In this document: piece after piece, positions 10,328-21,506 of the stretch
How positions within the stretch are numbered: position 1 is the stretch's first letter
How the letters are laid out: the number at the start of each line of letters is the position of its first letter
Assembly (NCBI GenBank): GCA_029747015.1
Contig: JAKOGI010001362.1
Span: 171,001-235,000, forward strand
Length of the DNA stretch: 64,000 bases
DNA from: Carnegiea gigantea
Lineage: Eukaryota > Streptophyta > Magnoliopsida > Caryophyllales > Cactaceae
Direction of reading: 5' to 3'
Translations under genes and position numbers: made by a program
The notes under the pieces: generated by a model
Database searches by the model: none
Told to the model about the DNA's origin: nothing
The model's input: the letters and a program-made list of their open reading frames with translations, nothing else

Positions 10328-11470
10328 CTAATTGCTTACAGAAGGTATAAGAAGGTTCATAAGCTTCTGGCATGACTCAAGGTTGGTTCGACAAAAAAAG
10401 AGGCTATCATCTGCAAACAATAGACAAGGCAATTTATCTGCTTGGGGTGAAATGTTGAATACTTTTCCACTTTTCTTTTTACTAAGTTCTGTGCGTAATG
10501 CTCGCGTTAGTACTTCCATGCATAAAAGAAAGAGATACGAAGATAAAGAATCCCCTTGCCATAATCCTCTGGTTGGGGTAAAAAACCCCAAAACTTCTTC
10601 GTTCACAATAATCAAATAGGATACAGTGGAAACACATTGCTGAATCCACATTATCCATTGTTGATAAAACCCTAGTTTTGTGAGACTGTCAAATAGGAAG
10701 CTCCATTCCACTCGATCGTAAGCTTTTTCCATATCAAGTTTGAGTGCAACCCGGGATTTCTTGCCCTTCATAGAATTAAATTTACTGATGACCTCATGTG
10801 CTAACAAGATATTATCGTGCATGGACCGGTGTAGAATAAAGGCGCTTCGGACAGGGTCGATGAGTTTTTCAAGAAGAGGCCGCATTCTGTTCACCAGAAT
10901 TTTGGCAATGATTTTCTGAAGCGTATTGCATAAACTAATAGGTCGAAACTGCGCTGTAACTAAGTGATTATCAACTTTCGGGATTAAAGCGATAAGTGTA
11001 TGATTAATTTGTTTTAGCAGCTTGCCTTCTAGGAAAAAAGACCAAACTTTCTGACAAACATCATTCTGTACAAAGTGCCAATGGTCCTGAAAAAAAGCTG
11101 CGCCAAACCCATCAGGTCCCTTTGCTTTAAATTTATCCATCTGGGACACTACCTCTCTAATCTCATGATTATCAACAGGTTTAATAAGACTCATATTATC
11201 TTCCAAAGAAACCATTGTGGGTAGGTCGACCATCGTTGAATATGGACCTGGCGATGACTTGAAACGTGACTTAAAGTCGTTAGCAAATAATTGTTGAATA
11301 GCAACCGCGTCGTCAATCCAGACTCCCGATGAGTCTTTGATTTTTACAATAGTAGAACGCAATTTCCTAACTTTCGTCGCTTGATGGAAAAAACGAGAGT
11401 TTCTATCTCCATTAACAAGCCAATCTTTCCGTGCTAATTTTTTCCAGTATTTTTTATTAAATAAGTACAT
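10328..11470 (-). pseudogene. LINE reverse transcriptase core
   Basis: The longest open piece of the element, 380 residues. Visible RT blocks are KAKGPDGFGAAFFQ, FRPISLCNTLQKIIAK, LKLDMEKAYDRVEWSFL (block A aspartate), a block B where the usual QGD is present in RGLWQGDSLSSYLF, and the catalytic LLFADDSLFF (F-A-D-D). The core catalytic residues are intact, but flanking frames are broken, so no full ORF2 protein can be made. A further short frame at 10373-10155 continues the sequence after a frameshift. Confidence 0.85.
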
Positions 11471-11668
11471 TTTCTCACACTATTTAATGAGTCGGTAGTG
11501 CCAGCTATTGAGCCGAGCACTGTTGGTCTGGGCCACAAGTTTTTGCTCGACTTGTAGCAAATTTTCGGCATTTCGTTCAAGTTTGTGCTTAAAGTTGCCG
11601 AATGTGCTTTTACTCCATGTTTTGAGCTCAAGTTTTATTTTTTTCAGTTTCTGAGTAATGTAATACAT
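11434..11668 (-). pseudogene. LINE linker between endonuclease and RT
   Basis: Minus-strand frames of 60-65 residues contain LKKIKLELKTWSKSTFGNF followed by NAENLLQVEQKLVAQ. This is the helical linker that precedes the YWKKLARKDWLVNGDRNS segment of plant LINE RTs. It is broken from both neighbours by frameshifts. Confidence 0.65.
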
Positions 11669-11865
11669 TGGTGTGCCTTACAGAGAAGACTTCCAACTAC
11701 ACTTTACTATGCAATGTGTGTCGTGATACTGGGCTCATGAATGTTGATATCTGAAATATGTGCTCTTTGTGAGAGGGTGAGCAGGTTCAGTATTAAGATA
11801 AACATAAGAGTGGTCAGAGCACGTGAATGGACCATAGTCACGCAATAATTCGGGAAGAGATAGAG

Positions 11866-12473
11866 TCAATCCTCTCTAAGAATAACTCTGTCTAATTTTT
11901 CATAAATGAGCTGACTGCAAAAACTTCTTCCATGTGAAAATCCTTCCTTGAACATGAGCGTCGTGACCTTTACAAAATGAGAGAAAGTCGTTAAATCATC
12001 GGAGCTTAGAGGTACACCACCGCCAATTTTTTCAGCTAAGTGCAGCATTTCATTGAAATCGCCCGGAATACACCACAGCAAGGTGAAAGAAACATTAAGA
12101 CTTTTGAGATGACTCCAAAAAGCATATTTTTCATGATTTGGGCCGGTGCATAAACTGTTGTAACAATACATCTTTTATTAGTACTTTTTTCAAGTACCGA
12201 ACAATGAATTGCTCAATGCTCCTTAGCAACAATATCAACCACAACATTATCATCTTTCCACAGAATCCATATTCCCCCACATGATTGTGAGGTAGGAATA
12301 AAATCAAAATTGCGAAACCCAAGAGTTCGAATAATTTGTTGAGTATTATGTTCGTTCACCATGGTTTCGGTAAAAAATAAAATATCAGGCTTAATCGTTC
12401 TATTGATAAATCCAACCTCAAGTTGGAGTTGGACTTTCTTAGCTCCTTGGACATTCTATATGATAATTTTCAT
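11866..12473 (-). pseudogene. LINE AP-like endonuclease domain
   Basis: The likely ORF2 start is ATG at 12473-12471, beginning MKIIIWNVQGAKK, which matches the N-terminal asparagine motif of plant L1 endonucleases. Further motifs are a Glu in FFTETMV, SCGGIWILWKD, and GDFNEMLH in the frame 12171-11866. A stop lies after AKEH near 12,220, and a frame change falls at about 12,130-12,170, so it is inactive. Confidence 0.75.
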
Positions 12474-14290
12474 TAAACAATAAAGAAGACGTATCCTTGT
12501 TTCAGTGACAGCCCATGGCCATAACTAATGGAAATTCGAGTTTCTAGGTACGACATACATGACCTTATAGTCTGGTGGCACAAGTGACAGGGAAGGAAGA
12601 CCTTCCTTACACATAAGCCGCTTATAAAGACAACATCCAATCTCCAAGAAAAACAAACGACTATCCATAAAGGTTTACCAATACAGTGTCCTATGATTTG
12701 CGATGCATATAACCAAAAATGATTTCCATTATATAGTAAGTGATAGAAAATGGTGCTAATGATCCCAAGGATCGGTAGGAATAATGGCCTTGGGAAAGAG
12801 CGAGTCCGCTCTATTCCACTCACCGACACATACAAGCCAAAAGAAAAAACCACAATAAACAACAGTATGATGCATACACCATATAGACCGTAGCGAATAA
12901 TACATGGCAGGAGGATAACAAGAGAGAGACCTAACAATGGAAACAGAAAAAGGCACCAGCTTCCTGGCTCCCATTCCCCTCTGTAACCTGATAGTGGCTG
13001 TCAAAAATGCAACACTTTGTAACAAACAATACCAGGAGCAGCAGTATGAACGTGCTGATTCGCACACGAGCCCGCATTTGTTAGACAGCATAAAATGAGA
13101 AGCCTGGAGTAGTCCTGCTGTGGCAAAACCAGGAGAGTGTGCAGACACCAAGTCAGAGTTAGGATAAGAGTCTCAGTTAGCAGCACATGAAAGCTGTTAT
13201 CTTCCTCGACTAAAATAAAAAGGTTACCAAGGATATCACTCTCAAGCCACCAAGGACCGCACAGCCTGGTAGCACTGAGATGCACCAGAGGTAGCAAACC
13301 AAGAATTCGAAATCCCGGTAACATAACTGGGGAAAAGTCCTGAAATTGAAGCAGCCAACAAAGTCCCAGAATTCTCAGTTGCCGCCTCCTCCCAAAAAGG
13401 AAGTGGCAGGCAACCAAGACCAAATTGAAGGTTGAAAAACAATTCCAAAACATAAGTCCATAAAATAAAAGTTTCATTAACAGCAAGCAAATTAAATTAC
13501 AGTACATATTCAACCTGCCTACTAAGATAACTGGCCAAGTATCTGGGAACACAACCCTACATAAACAGTATCCGAAAGTAATCCACCACAACCATCAACA
13601 GAGCAAGCAAAACCGATAAACATCTGGGCTAGTCAACAATAGAGTCAGAATAGTGAGAGAAACAGCCAAATTAAGCAAGAAAACAATCATAAAAAATACA
13701 TAATGACAGAGAAACTAACCTTGGAGTACAAGGCACCACGGGACTTACCAGAAATCCGAGCCTCACACAGCAACACTTACCAGTCAAGGACTTGGAAGGG
13801 GAGGGGGAGGGGGAGGGGGAGGCATGGCACACCTTACCACCGTACATCAGAGGGGCCAAGCTCCTAAGCCAAGGCCACAGTAGAGGGTTATGGCCTACAT
13901 CAGAACAAATCATCACGGTAACACCACAGGCCACATCAAGCGTTCGCGCGATATCAGACAGAAGGGGGGCAAGGTACACAATCTGGACACCAGATCTGCC
14001 ATACCTAGCACTGGATACAGCCCTATTGACACGAAATTGAGAGCAATTAAAGGTACCCGCAAGGAAATCGAAACACGTCAAGGCGCAAGGTGGACTGCAA
14101 AGAGCGGCAAGCGAAGTCGAGTTCATATCAGAATTGGAGTACACGAAAAGAGGACGGGTACTCTGGATGAGTCTAGAGATGGGGAATGACAATGGCTGAG
14201 TAGGCGACGGATCTGGGGGTAACATTCATGGCAGAAATTGCAGGAGGGGGGTTCAATTTAGATTAAAGGTAACGGGACGCTAGAGGCCTT
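12474..14290 (-). other. Region upstream of the LINE ORF2, no ORF1 recognised
   Basis: About 1.8 kb, GC-richer than its surroundings near 13,700-14,230. Several minus frames of 80-196 residues exist but are rich in Leu, Phe, Cys and Trp, as expected of random translation, and lack the RRM-like or CCHC features of plant LINE ORF1. It could be a long 5' untranslated region of the LINE or unrelated DNA. A GGGGGA repeat (about 13,797-13,823, plus strand) lies within it. Confidence 0.35.
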
Positions 14291-14313
14291 CTCTCTCTAC
14301 CAATGAGGAGTTA

Positions 14314-14747
14314 GCCCATGTTCGGTAAAATTAGCTGCTTGGATAGCGGATAGTAGTTTAGATAGTAAATTACGGTTTAGATAATAGATAACGATTTTAA
14401 TTTAGCTGTTAGCGAATAGCTGTTTAGACTAGCGGTTAAAACTAATGTATTTGGTAAATTTAGTGGTTATGCTAGCTGATTCATGTAAATTAATATAAAA
14501 GAATATAGATAATTTTCAAAGATAAAATTTTTAAAGGATATTTTTTTCGCTAAAAAATATGAAACGCTACTTTTAAATGTCAAACGTTAATACTATTAGC
14601 TTTTCAAAAACGCTGCTTAAAACGCTAAACGCTACTTGAAATGCTAGTCAAAACATTAGTTTACCAAACACTAAAAATTAACTAATTAGCATATTGACCT
14701 GGTCAAAACACTAAAGACTACCCAAAATATTGTTGTCGAACACGGCC
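14314..14747. mobile_element. PIF/Harbinger (Tourist-like) MITE
   Basis: A 434-bp element with terminal inverted repeats GCCCATGTTCGG at the left and the complement of GGCCGTGTTCGA at the right. It is flanked by the 3-bp duplication TTA at 14311-14313 and 14748-14750. The interior is AT-rich, with inverted TAGCGGATA and ACGCTAAACGCT motifs and no ORF. The TTA duplication and GTTCGG/GTTTGG-type termini fit PIF/Harbinger. Confidence 0.7.
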
Positions 14748-14777
14748 TTAATCTTTAGGTACCTTATGTACGCAAAT

Positions 14778-16175
14778 TATTACGTACAACCGGTTTGATA
14801 CTTCATTTATCCACCCGATCCCACCTCCCAACGGCTATATGCGTTGTCTATTTGAACTGACTCTTAAAAAAAAAAATATTTATTGTTCTCAATTTTTGAA
14901 CTTGTCGTTTGCCGTTTTCATTCTCTCTCATTCTCGCACTCAGTGGTCAATGTTGTAATTGCTTTAGTATTCTGCCAGTTCTTACTAAATGGTTGAATTT
15001 GATCTTAACGTTACTATTGATGTTGAATCTTCATCAAACGCGATTTCGTCGTTAGGTTTGATATCGTTTTTGGATCTCTATTTTTGTGCTCATATTTTGA
15101 AGTTATATGCGTAGGTTTTTGATTCATTAGTTTCGAGTAGTTTGAACTGGTATGCATTCATATGTTGACAGGAACTATGTTATAAGACGGATGTTAGTAT
15201 AGGATGCATATGTTAAAAGGAACTAGCATATTATTCACAGCTCACTACAGTTTTGTCATGGCTCACTATATTCAAGTCATAACTCACTAAAATATATGGC
15301 ACAACTCACTGGAGCATGCATATGTTGACAGGCACACAGCACATAATGTACAGCTCACCAGATTTTTGTCATGACTTACTACATACAAGCCTTAGCTCAC
15401 TACATTATGACACACGACTCACTGTAGCAGACATATGTGTACAAAAACAACCACATAGTTCACAACTCACTAAAATGAAGACATGCCTCACCATAATACA
15501 AGGTACAACTCATTATAAAACAGAATCCTAATAGTTGAGGTAAAAGTATCTTGGATGTATTATTAAACATCAAGGTAAACGGGTTCATTGTAAATTTGCA
15601 GACAAAATCAGGAACAAGCACATGCTGCTCACTGATTATACACGTTTGTTCACTAATATTATGTTTAAGAAGTCTTAATGTTGTCAACATACCTCTTCTG
15701 AGGAGTGTTTGATGCATCGCTAGCAGATTTCTTCTTCGATGCTGATGAATGTTGAACTTCCATCTGCAAACATTTGAAAAACGCGATAATGAGTGTGCGA
15801 TTTTCTTAAGACCTAGAATGCCAAACGAATTCATCAATTTCTTTTGATCATGCCAATAAATTTCGAATCTGCTAAAACTTACCTCGATTTTGTTTGCTTG
15901 AAACTTCAGTAGTGATTTTGCGTAGATTTGTTGATAAAATCAATGAGCAAATGTAGTAGAATTTCTCCAATTGAAGCACGAAATTAAGTGGTTTTGGGAG
16001 AGAGAAAGTAAAGGAAGTTTTTAGGTCGTGGTGTTTTGAAGTTGCAGCAGTTACGAGCTTTTTTTTTTTTTTTAGGCGGCGGTGATTCACTTTTTGCATG
16101 GTGAGGGCGCCAATTAGGCAGTGGGTGGGCCTGGTTGTACAAATGCAATTGTGCAATCGGATGGACGGTATAATT
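14778..16175 (-). mobile_element. Short relative of the left-edge MULE-like element (copy 2)
   Basis: From about 15,218 to 16,170 this is a direct copy of the terminal kilobase of the left-edge element, including the 71-bp first exon. At the left, 14,790-14,835 resembles the inverted complement of the right terminus (shared CATTTNTNCANCCNGNNCCCACC pattern), so it appears to be an inverted-repeat element of about 1.4 kb. A possible imperfect 9-bp target duplication, TATGTACGC and TATGTATGC, lies just outside the two ends (near 14,766 and 16,184). It lacks the long coding interior, so it looks like a non-autonomous deletion derivative. Exact ends are uncertain. Confidence 0.55.
15693..15763 (-). 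CDS. Conserved 71-bp first coding exon (copy 2)
   Basis: Same length, ATG position (15763-15761), preceding acceptor (TTTGCAG) and following GTATGT donor as the exon at 5,491-5,561. It begins MEVQHSSASKKKSASD. The few differences between the two exons leave the reading frame open. The leader exon upstream also keeps its GTAAGTTTT donor. Confidence 0.5.
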
Positions 16176-16406
16176 ACTGCCCTATGTATGCGACATTAAT
16201 TTTTCAGGATCTGCGTTTTTGGAGTGAATATTTTAGCACCTTGATTTTTTTTATTGAATTTTTAGATATTTTTTATTTTTTTCTTAAGTCTCTAAACTTT
16301 TAAAATGGGTATTTGAATTTCAATCATTAAAAACTTATTTTCAAAAAATCCAAAATTGCGTATATAGTGTTTTGCTCACTAGTCATACTTGTCATCTTCT
16401 CTCATT
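16176..16406. other. AT-rich spacer between transposon and viral relic
   Basis: No gene or clear repeat is visible. The sequence is T-rich at 16,240-16,290. Confidence 0.4.
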
Positions 16407-16418
16407 TGCTTTCAGAGC
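16407..16418 (+). promoter_or_regulatory. Candidate tRNA-Met primer-binding site of the viral copy
   Basis: TGCTTTCAGAGC matches 10 of 12 bases of the caulimovirid minus-strand priming site that pairs with initiator tRNA-Met. Its position just ahead of the viral coding region is the expected one. Confidence 0.5.
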
Positions 16419-16539
16419 CACGTGACCAAAAAATAATTAAAATAATTAAGCTAATAAATGATTAATTAAGCTAATTAACTGTTATTAATGCTAGAATCAT
16501 CACCTGCCTGCCCTGGATCAAATTATTCACATATTGTCA

Positions 16540-17100
16540 CTCCCTGGAAAGCCTTTCTTCAATAGCACCACAATTAAACTATCTCACTGATATAATTTTA
16601 GAACTAAAAGCAGAATTGGGTAAAATTAAAACTGAACTCAAGGGACTTAAAAATCAGTTAACTGTTGTCCACTTTCTCTTATTAATGAAATTAGACATAG
16701 CGAAAAAGTTACCCCCTGTATTAGTACTCCTTTTCAGCATAAATATTCTTTCCAAAACGCAAAAAATAAGACTCTACTTTCTTTGCAAGACATAGAAATT
16801 CAAAAAAAAGTAGGAGAAAAATCTGGTTAAAAATCGACTGAAAAGATAGAAAAAGAAGACAGAGTATAAACAATATACTCTTGAAGAGCTACAAAAAAGA
16901 TTCAACAAAGAACAAAATCCGGAAGAATTAAACAAAATCATATGCGCAATTAGTGATAAACATGATATTTTGTCTGATAATAATGAAGAGACCAATAATA
17001 TCCAATTAAAAAAAGAAATAGATCAGTAGATGAATCTGATTAAATTAGAAGGTCTCAATGTATTACCATTAGAAGAAATTAGGGGAAACTTGATAAGAAT
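16540..17100 (+). pseudogene. N-terminal part of the viral coat/movement ORF (frames broken)
   Basis: Plus-strand sequence in three successive frames encodes a charged, probably coiled-coil region (for example ILELKAELGKIKTELKGLK), then Lys/Glu/Asn-rich segments up to the open coat-protein piece. Several stops and frame changes interrupt it. Coiled coils are common at the N-termini of caulimovirid structural proteins, but the exact role is not clear. Confidence 0.45.
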
Positions 17101-17109
17101 TATGGTAAA

Positions 17110-17898
17110 ATGACTATTGAAAATGAGATCAATAAGATTGAAGAAGAAATTGACTTATATGAAACAGAGACTAATTTAATAAACAATGTCATTCCTAAGC
17201 TTGAAGAATTTGGTGAACCGTCTAGAAGAAATACTCATTTCCTAAGACCTAGGTACGTTCCAGCAGGACATACAAGCAATTTTTCCTTCGGGTTTATCCC
17301 AAGGAAAACCACAACCTATGAAGAAATTGGCCTTACCCTAATTAGCCAAATTGAATATATCTTAAATATTGATAGAGCTCGTAATAGAGAAGAAATATTT
17401 GAGCACCGGAAAACAGGAACAAATAATGTCTTAAATCTAAATACTATATGGGCTGCGATAAACTTCCTAAACTATATCGAGTATAGTTTTGCTGGTACTA
17501 TAGATGATTGGTATGATTCACTAAGTAAAGACAGTAAAAATACATTAAGAATGATGAAAATATCGGCTGCTATGTTTAGAAATTTGTGCAAAGAAATTGG
17601 AATTGAATTCATAGGAGCTAAACTTGATTTTGAAGAAAAAGCAAGAAAATGGCAAAGGAAGATTAACAACATAGAATTATGGGATATGAGATATCTAGAA
17701 AATTATATTGCTGAATGTAGTCAATATTATTACAAAATTGGGCATAATGAAACTAATCTTTGTATGTTCTATGACAAGTTGTCATATCCAATAAATTTCA
17801 TAATTAATGAAAAATACATTGCATGGCTTGAACGAACAGATGTTATCGATACCCTTGGTTCAAGAATTTTCTATTTAAGAAAGTGGGTCAATGAATAA
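17110..17898 (+). pseudogene. Caulimovirid coat protein core
   Basis: An open piece of 262 residues, the longest of the viral copy. It is rich in Glu, Ile and Asn, with PRYVPAGHTSNFSFGFIPRK near residue 45 and an aromatic, Trp-containing central region (DDWYDSLSKDSKNTLRMM), in keeping with the capsid core of CP-MP type caulimovirids. The conserved zinc finger follows in another frame at 18,131-18,178. It would form the icosahedral shell around viral DNA. The piece starts at an internal Met and is only part of the original ORF. Confidence 0.65.
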
Positions 17899-18130
17899 TA
17901 TCTTGATCTTCAAAAGTAAAAGAAGATTAAGAAACAGTTCTTGATTTGCTGGAATTCATCTCACAAATGGAAAAAGGAACCTAAAAAAAGAAGGAAAAGA
18001 AAATTCTATAAGAAAAAGAGTTTTAACAAGTAAAGAGGCGAGAAATATAGAAGAAAATATTATAACAAATCAAGTCCTAAAAAACGTAGATTTTTTAGGA
18101 AAACTACTTATTGTCCTGTAAAAAAACAAC

Positions 18131-18178
18131 TGCAAATATTGGGCATGCGGAGAAGTAGGGCATTATGCTAATGAATGT
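18131..18178 (+). pseudogene. Coat-protein CCHC zinc finger relic
   Basis: CKYWACGEVGHYANEC is the Cys/His nucleic-acid-binding finger at the C-terminal end of caulimovirid coat proteins. It is preceded by a strongly basic Lys/Arg-rich stretch (17,975-18,120) that contains stops. It lies in a different frame from 17,110-17,898. Confidence 0.7.
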
Positions 18179-18299
18179 AAAAATAAGAAGAATAACAAAC
18201 TAATCGAAATTTTGGGAAGCCTAAATTATGTTGAGTTTAGTGAAGATGGGGCATTAAAACCTAACCCAAAGTAATAACAAAGGAATCGTTAAAATTATA

Positions 18300-18890
18300 T
18301 TGGACAATAAGTATGAAGAAAGTGATTATGATGAAACAAGTCAAATGATGAAGAGTAGCTTGGTTAGCCTTGGTGATATTCAAGGAGAAGAGTTTGTTAT
18401 AGACAATGATCATGAAGAAGTCAAAGGAGATTGGGTTCTTCCCATGATCAAAAAAGACATGATCTATAAAAAATTCATCTTTCAATTAAAAAGCAAATAC
18501 GTATGTGAAATAATGGAAGGAGATCTTAAGATAAAAGATTGTGAGTATGACGTTGGGAAAGTTAATCTCATTAATTGGGAGAATATATATAAGCATAACA
18601 AAGATAGAAAGTATAGGTATATCCATGTCGGAAGCGTCCAAGTTCAAATCACTCTATTACAATATTATGATAAAGATATTGATCTTTATGTTTTACTCCG
18701 TGATATTAGACATACCAAATTCAATAATCAAATTATCAAAGGGATAAAAATCAATTTATGTAATGGGTCAGTAGGATTCAACTGTCAACCAGGATATTAT
18801 ATGAGTCTAAAAGATGAATTTACTAAAAACTTCCTATCCCTTAGTATAAAAACAGTTGGGATGGACATGAAAAGAGGAGAATATTCTTAA
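18300..18890 (+). pseudogene. Caulimovirid 30K-type movement protein relic
   Basis: An open piece of 196 residues. The middle contains YRYIHVGSVQVQITLL followed by a D-[IL]-R segment (LRDIRHTKFNNQI), which matches the core of caulimovirid movement proteins that modify plasmodesmata. The C-terminal part (GSVGFNCQPGYYMSL) also fits. The frame closes early compared with full-length movement domains. Confidence 0.65.
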
Positions 18891-19112
18891 GGATATTTTG
18901 AAAAAGTATCTATAAATTAGATAATACAATAGACCCTAAGACTAAGGTGACAATGATAGAGGTAGAAAAATTTAAAAGTCCTACCCCTATGTAAAAGATC
19001 CAAATGATTAAGTCCAATTATCAGGAGATAAAAAAATCGATCGTTCATGGATATCTAACTTTGCCAATCTACAAAGATCAATAAGAAAAGTATAATAAAA
19101 ATAGATGAAAAA

Positions 19113-19379
19113 GATAGTGGTTGTTTTGTATGCTTTGGAAAAAGATCATTACTTCCAGAATTTATGTGGAAAAAAGCGAAGAATCCTTTACAAGTAAGGA
19201 TAGCTAATGATAGCGTTATGAGTCATAATGAGACAATAGAAGGATTATCCATAGAACTAAGAGGAGTCCAATGCATTATATTAGTTCTATGTGCTACTGA
19301 TCAACCCTCTCGTGATATGATTATTGACAATAATTTTCAAAGATTATATTCTCCATGCACCCAAACCATAACTAAATAA
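19113..19379 (+). pseudogene. Viral aspartic protease relic
   Basis: The active-site region reads D-S-G at 19113-19121, in frame with the open segment 19164-19379. That segment ends with a DMIIDNNFQRLYSPCTQTI sequence matching the conserved C-terminal part of caulimovirid retropepsins. This enzyme would cut the viral polyproteins. A stop follows directly. Confidence 0.6.
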
Positions 19380-19639
19380 TATTTACAATTAATGGTCACT
19401 CAATTTCTATTAAAAAATTCAGTAAGGCTTACACTCATCAGAGAATTGAATTTATAAGCGGTCAGCATAGTGAGAAGGTAATGCCTGCATAACGAGAAGT
19501 AGCATTAACAATTTCATTACTTGAGTTATCTATTAAAGAAGAGATTGTTGAACAATAAGAAAAATTATGCAAAGAACTCTACTCTGATAATTCTCTATAA
19601 TTTTGGGATAAAGATAAAACATTTACTAAAATCGCTTTA

Positions 19640-20313
19640 CTAAATCCGAACACTATTATCCGAGTTAAACAAATGGTGTATAAACATCAAGACATCCACG
19701 AGTTTAATAAACAAATCAAAGAACTTCTGGATAAAGGGTTGATTAGAAACAGTAAGAGTTCTCATACTAGTCCCGCTTTCATGGTAAGAAATCATGCTGA
19801 AGAAAAAAAAGGAAAAGTTAGAATGGTAATTAATTATAAAAAGCTTAATGATAGTACCATCTTTGATCATTACTATATTCTTAACAAAACAGTCCCTTTC
19901 AACAGAATTTAAGGAACCTCTTGATTCTCGAAAATGGATTTTAAAAGCGGTTATTGGCAGATAAAAATGAATGAGAAATGTTTTCCTTTAATGGTATTCA
20001 GTGCCCACAAGGACATTATGAATGAATAGTAATGTCATTTGGTCTTAAAAATGCACATAAAATATTCCAGAGAAGAATGGATAACATCTTCAAAGACCTT
20101 AGTTATTGTTGTTTAATTTACATCGATGATATCCTTGTCTTTTCCAAAGTCACAGAGCAGCACAAAAATGATGTCTTGGCTGTCACCGAAAGATGCATTG
20201 ATCATGGTATTATACTTGAAAAGAACAAATGCATTTATGCTAAACAAGAAATTGAGTTTTTGGGTGTAGAGATAAAGGTTGGACAAATCATCCTACAATT
20301 TAAAAAAAAATAA
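19640..20313 (+). pseudogene. Viral reverse transcriptase relic
   Basis: 19673-19912 encodes the fingers part (ELLDKGLIRNSKSSHTSPA, VRMVINYKKLND). After stops and a frame change, 20032-20313 encodes MSFGLKNAHKIFQRRMDNIF and the catalytic YIDDILVF at 20119-20142. The catalytic Asp pair is kept, but at least two stops at about 19,910-20,030 break the domain. The intact enzyme would copy pregenomic RNA into DNA. Confidence 0.8.
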
Positions 20314-20399
20314 AAAACTTTCCTGAAAAAATTGAAGATAGGAAGCAACTAGAAAGGTCTCTTAGATGCCTTACCTATACTTCAGATTTCATTAAAGAT

Positions 20400-20900
20400 T
20401 TGGCTAAATTAAGAAAACCATTATACCAAAAACTTAAGAAAAATGTGATGTGGACATGGGCCACTAATCATTCAAAGATTGTCCAGAACTTTAAAAAGAT
20501 GTGTAAAAATCTTTCTATTTTTAATTTACCTAATGAAGGAGATGATTTAATTCTTGAAACAGATGCCAGTAATGAATATTGAAGTACGGTACTCAAAATC
20601 AAAGAAGGAGAAAAACTTTGCAAATACTGTAGTGGAAGTTTTAATAAGGCATAATATAACTGTCCCACGATGGAAAAGGAAATCCCTGTAGTCATAAGGG
20701 GAATTGAAAAGTTCTTAATCTTTTTAACTCTAAAATCTTTTCTTATCCGAATTGATTACAAAAGAATACTTGGTTTTATTAAAAAGAATTTATCAAATAT
20801 GTAAGCGCAAGGGCGACTCCTACGTTGGCAATTATGGCTTAACCAGTTTTTCTTCTCTATTGGACATATACAGGGATCGAAGAACTCTCTAACAAACAGC
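20400..20900 (+). pseudogene. Viral RNase H relic
   Basis: The RNase H start is LILETDASNEY near 20,548-20,580 (first catalytic Asp). Later, in other frames, come TMEKEIPVVIRGIEKF and a FFSIGHIQGSKNSLTNSL-type C-terminal motif at about 20,840-20,900. Stops occur after the first motif and within the domain. Confidence 0.65.
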
Positions 20901-20913
20901 TTATCTTGAGAAT

Positions 20914-21192
20914 TTGCCAATGGTGATGATCAAAGCTGATCTCCTGCCAGAAAAGAAGGATATCCTTAATGAAATGTCATTCCTACTAGAACGGGTTACG
21001 CCTTCTAGTAAAGTCCTTATTGATAACCTAGAATTCCATATAAAAAGTAGATCACGTTTTAGTATACTATCTACTGCCTACCTCATAGGCCAAAGATTTT
21101 TCCTTTTAGAGTTACAAGTTAATTGCCTACAGTGTCCTTATGATATCCAAGAAAAAATAAGTTCTCATGTTCGAGAGAAATGGTTCAATTAG
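20914..21192 (+). pseudogene. Viral 3' coding piece of unknown role
   Basis: An open piece of 92 residues directly downstream of the RNase H relic. No conserved motif was recognised. Position suggests either the C-terminal extension of the polymerase ORF or the start of the next viral ORF. Confidence 0.4.
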
Positions 21193-21506
21193 TGGTATAC
21201 AGCCTGCATCGACTTTTACGATCATTATTTCTATGATATTTGGGAGTCTTGGGGTACAACGATGTATTTTCCTGACAGATCTGAAGTTGGTGGTGTTAGT
21301 TTTCCGATAAATTCATTATCTTCAAAATGACCCTATCTTTAAAGTTTGGGAATACGAGATAGTACTTTACTTCATAAAAATCCCATATTCAAAGTTCCCA
21401 TTTTTCTCAAAATTGACAAAATTTCAACAATGCATGTTCAGAAGGATCCATTGGACTTACATCTCCTGATGGTCCAACAAAAGTCCCAGTTCGTAAATGC
21501 CTAAAT

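Larger units (their letters stand above)
8370..12473 (-). mobile_element. Plant L1-type LINE, decayed ORF2 region
   Basis: Non-LTR retrotransposon read on the minus strand. Domains in order are an N-terminal endonuclease (12,473 to about 11,870), reverse transcriptase (11,470-10,328, continuing to about 9,500), a zinc-binding region (9,352-9,017) and RNase H (about 8,890-8,390). The frame is broken repeatedly. The 3' end is an A-tract on the minus strand (plus-strand T-run at about 8,371-8,380) directly after the RNase H C-terminus, as in plant L1 elements. I found no target-site duplication, probably because of age or 5' uncertainty. Confidence 0.85.

Noticed and set aside
13792..14189. Plus-strand frames of 82 and 99 residues
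   Set aside because: They overlap a GGGGGA repeat and a minus-strand frame, lack motifs, and are probably chance frames in GC-richer DNA.
12756..14225. Several minus-strand frames of 80-196 residues as LINE ORF1
   Set aside because: Composition (Leu, Phe, Cys, Trp-rich) is that of chance translation; no RRM or CCHC motif.
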